NCBI GenBank assembly: GCA_013398295.1
Contig: VZSF01005686.1
Coordinates: 718,176-782,175 of the forward strand
DNA: 64,000 bases
Reading direction: 5' to 3'
From: Chionis minor
Lineage: Eukaryota > Chordata > Aves > Charadriiformes > Chionididae
In this document: piece after piece, positions 62,961 through 64,000 of the stretch
Position numbering within the stretch: the stretch's first letter is position 1
Layout of the letters: each line of letters begins with the position of its first letter
Notes under the pieces: model-generated
Database searches by the model: none
The model's input: the letters and a program-made list of their open reading frames with translations, nothing else
What the model was told of the DNA's origin: nothing
Made by a program: the position numbers and the translations under genes

Positions 62961-64000
62961 TTAATAAATTCTCTGACCATCAAAAGTAAGTGTGAAAAAT
63001 GTCATTCTCCTTCAGTAATTTCCTTCTCTCTTTTCTTTTTTTTTTCTCCTGAAGCAGAAGTTAGGGGGGAAAATGACAGGAGTTAAAGTCATTCACCACT
63101 GGAACAATAAAAGGAACAATAGCCAGCAACATCCAGAAATAAAATGGCTGCTTCAGAACTGTATCTGCTTGGTTCTGCCAAACGTAAAGGGTCAATGCCA
63201 TACCATCATACTGAGAAAAATATTGCAAAGGAAAATGGATTTTTTACAGAATGAATGTCAAAAGAAAATTAGAAGTCACTCTCAGAAAGAGGTTACAATG
63301 TCTTGTGAAACATGGATCCAATCCCCTCTACTGAAGTATGGTTTTTTTGTAAACTTATTCAACAGATGAAAAAAAAAAGGCAAACCACAACCCAAACCTC
63401 ATATTTATTAATTGTAAAGTATGTACATGTCCAGTGTGGAAAACTGATGGGGTTTTTTTTGTTTTGGTTTGGCTTTTTTCCCTCTTCAGATGCTCCACTG
63501 GAGAATGAAGAAAATGTTCTTCTTCAAAGGCATGTTCTTTACTCCTTCATCCAACCACAGCATCATCAGACACATCTCCGCTCTCTACCTGTGTAGCCTC
63601 ACATATCACCAGTACAACATATTGTGCAAAGACACAATCAAGGTTAGTTTAAAACTGCAGAAGCAGAAGATAAAGAAGACTGGACTGTGATAGGAAACTC
63701 AATCATAAGTCTGTACTTTTTAATAGTCCCTGACAGGACTCACTGTTGAAGAAATCTATCTATCAATGCATAGAAAGCTCTGACTTGACAACTCCATTGA
63801 ACCAAAATTTAGCTGTAACAGCCTCTCTATTTCAAACACAGGCTTTCTTCTTTGTATCTTTAAAGCAGCACAAGAATCACACTGTACATAACAACAAAGA
63901 TTGTCTATGCTGGAACAAAAAATGAAAAGAAAAAAAAAACAATCCTAACTAAACTTGACAGGAAACTACTTTCCACTCACTCATGAAGAGATTCCAGCAT
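62961..64000. other. Gene-free end of window
   Basis: AT-rich DNA with T- and A-rich runs (63035-63050, 63366-63380, 63456-63475). Open frames at 63073-63690 overlap in several registers and look like chance. Confidence 0.4.

Noticed and set aside
1..64000. tRNA, rRNA, snRNA genes, CRISPR arrays, bacterial operons or a novel defence-type system
   Set aside because: None of the hallmark motifs were seen on either strand, and the repeat content shows vertebrate nuclear DNA.

Overview
This is a window of vertebrate nuclear DNA, almost certainly from a bird. It is AT-rich and gene-poor. Most recognisable repeats are CR1 LINE 3' ends, several carrying the ATTCTATG-type tail typical of sauropsid CR1. 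There is one avian-type retroviral LTR, and there are worn MIR-like SINEs of the kind that persist in amniote genomes. I saw no Alu, L1 or other mammal-specific repeats. There are no operons, no recognisable RNA genes and no CRISPR arrays.

The only coding sequence I can support is one plus-strand terminal exon at 44867-45141. A strong 3' splice site precedes it, and it encodes the last 90 residues of a protein I cannot identify. The sequence after the stop looks like a 3' UTR, with a variant poly(A) signal at 45191 and two canonical ones at 46032 and 46044. If this reading is right, positions 1-44866 are mainly intron of that gene and everything beyond about 46.1 kb is intergenic or belongs to a neighbour. 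I found no upstream exon that I trust.

Layout. 1-12.7 kb: AT-rich DNA with low-complexity runs, a worn MIR-like fragment (4.63 kb) and an ancient palindromic repeat (9.64 kb). 12.8-13.1 kb: fairly young CR1 (+). 16.8-17.4 kb: solo LTR. 19.8-20.0 kb: MIR-like SINE with an L2-like tail. 26.2-27.05 kb: very old CR1. 28.6 kb: short CR1 tail. 31.06-32.28 kb: two CR1 fragments head to head, the minus one internally deleted. 40.3 kb: a consensus RFX X-box. 41.6 kb: MIR. 44.4 kb: (ATTTT)n, then the terminal exon. 47.05-47.57 kb: CR1 (-), followed directly by a GC-rich block of unknown origin. 48-62.7 kb: featureless AT-rich DNA apart from a small CpG-rich patch at 57.7 kb. 62.7-62.96 kb: MIR-like repeat (-).

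I did not find an exciting undescribed system. The best leads are the unidentified terminal exon, the inverted CR1 pair, the ancient hairpin repeat, the X-box sites and the GC-rich block at 47.6-48.0 kb. All family assignments come from remembered consensus patterns, not from searches, and most boundaries are good to about 10-50 bases.
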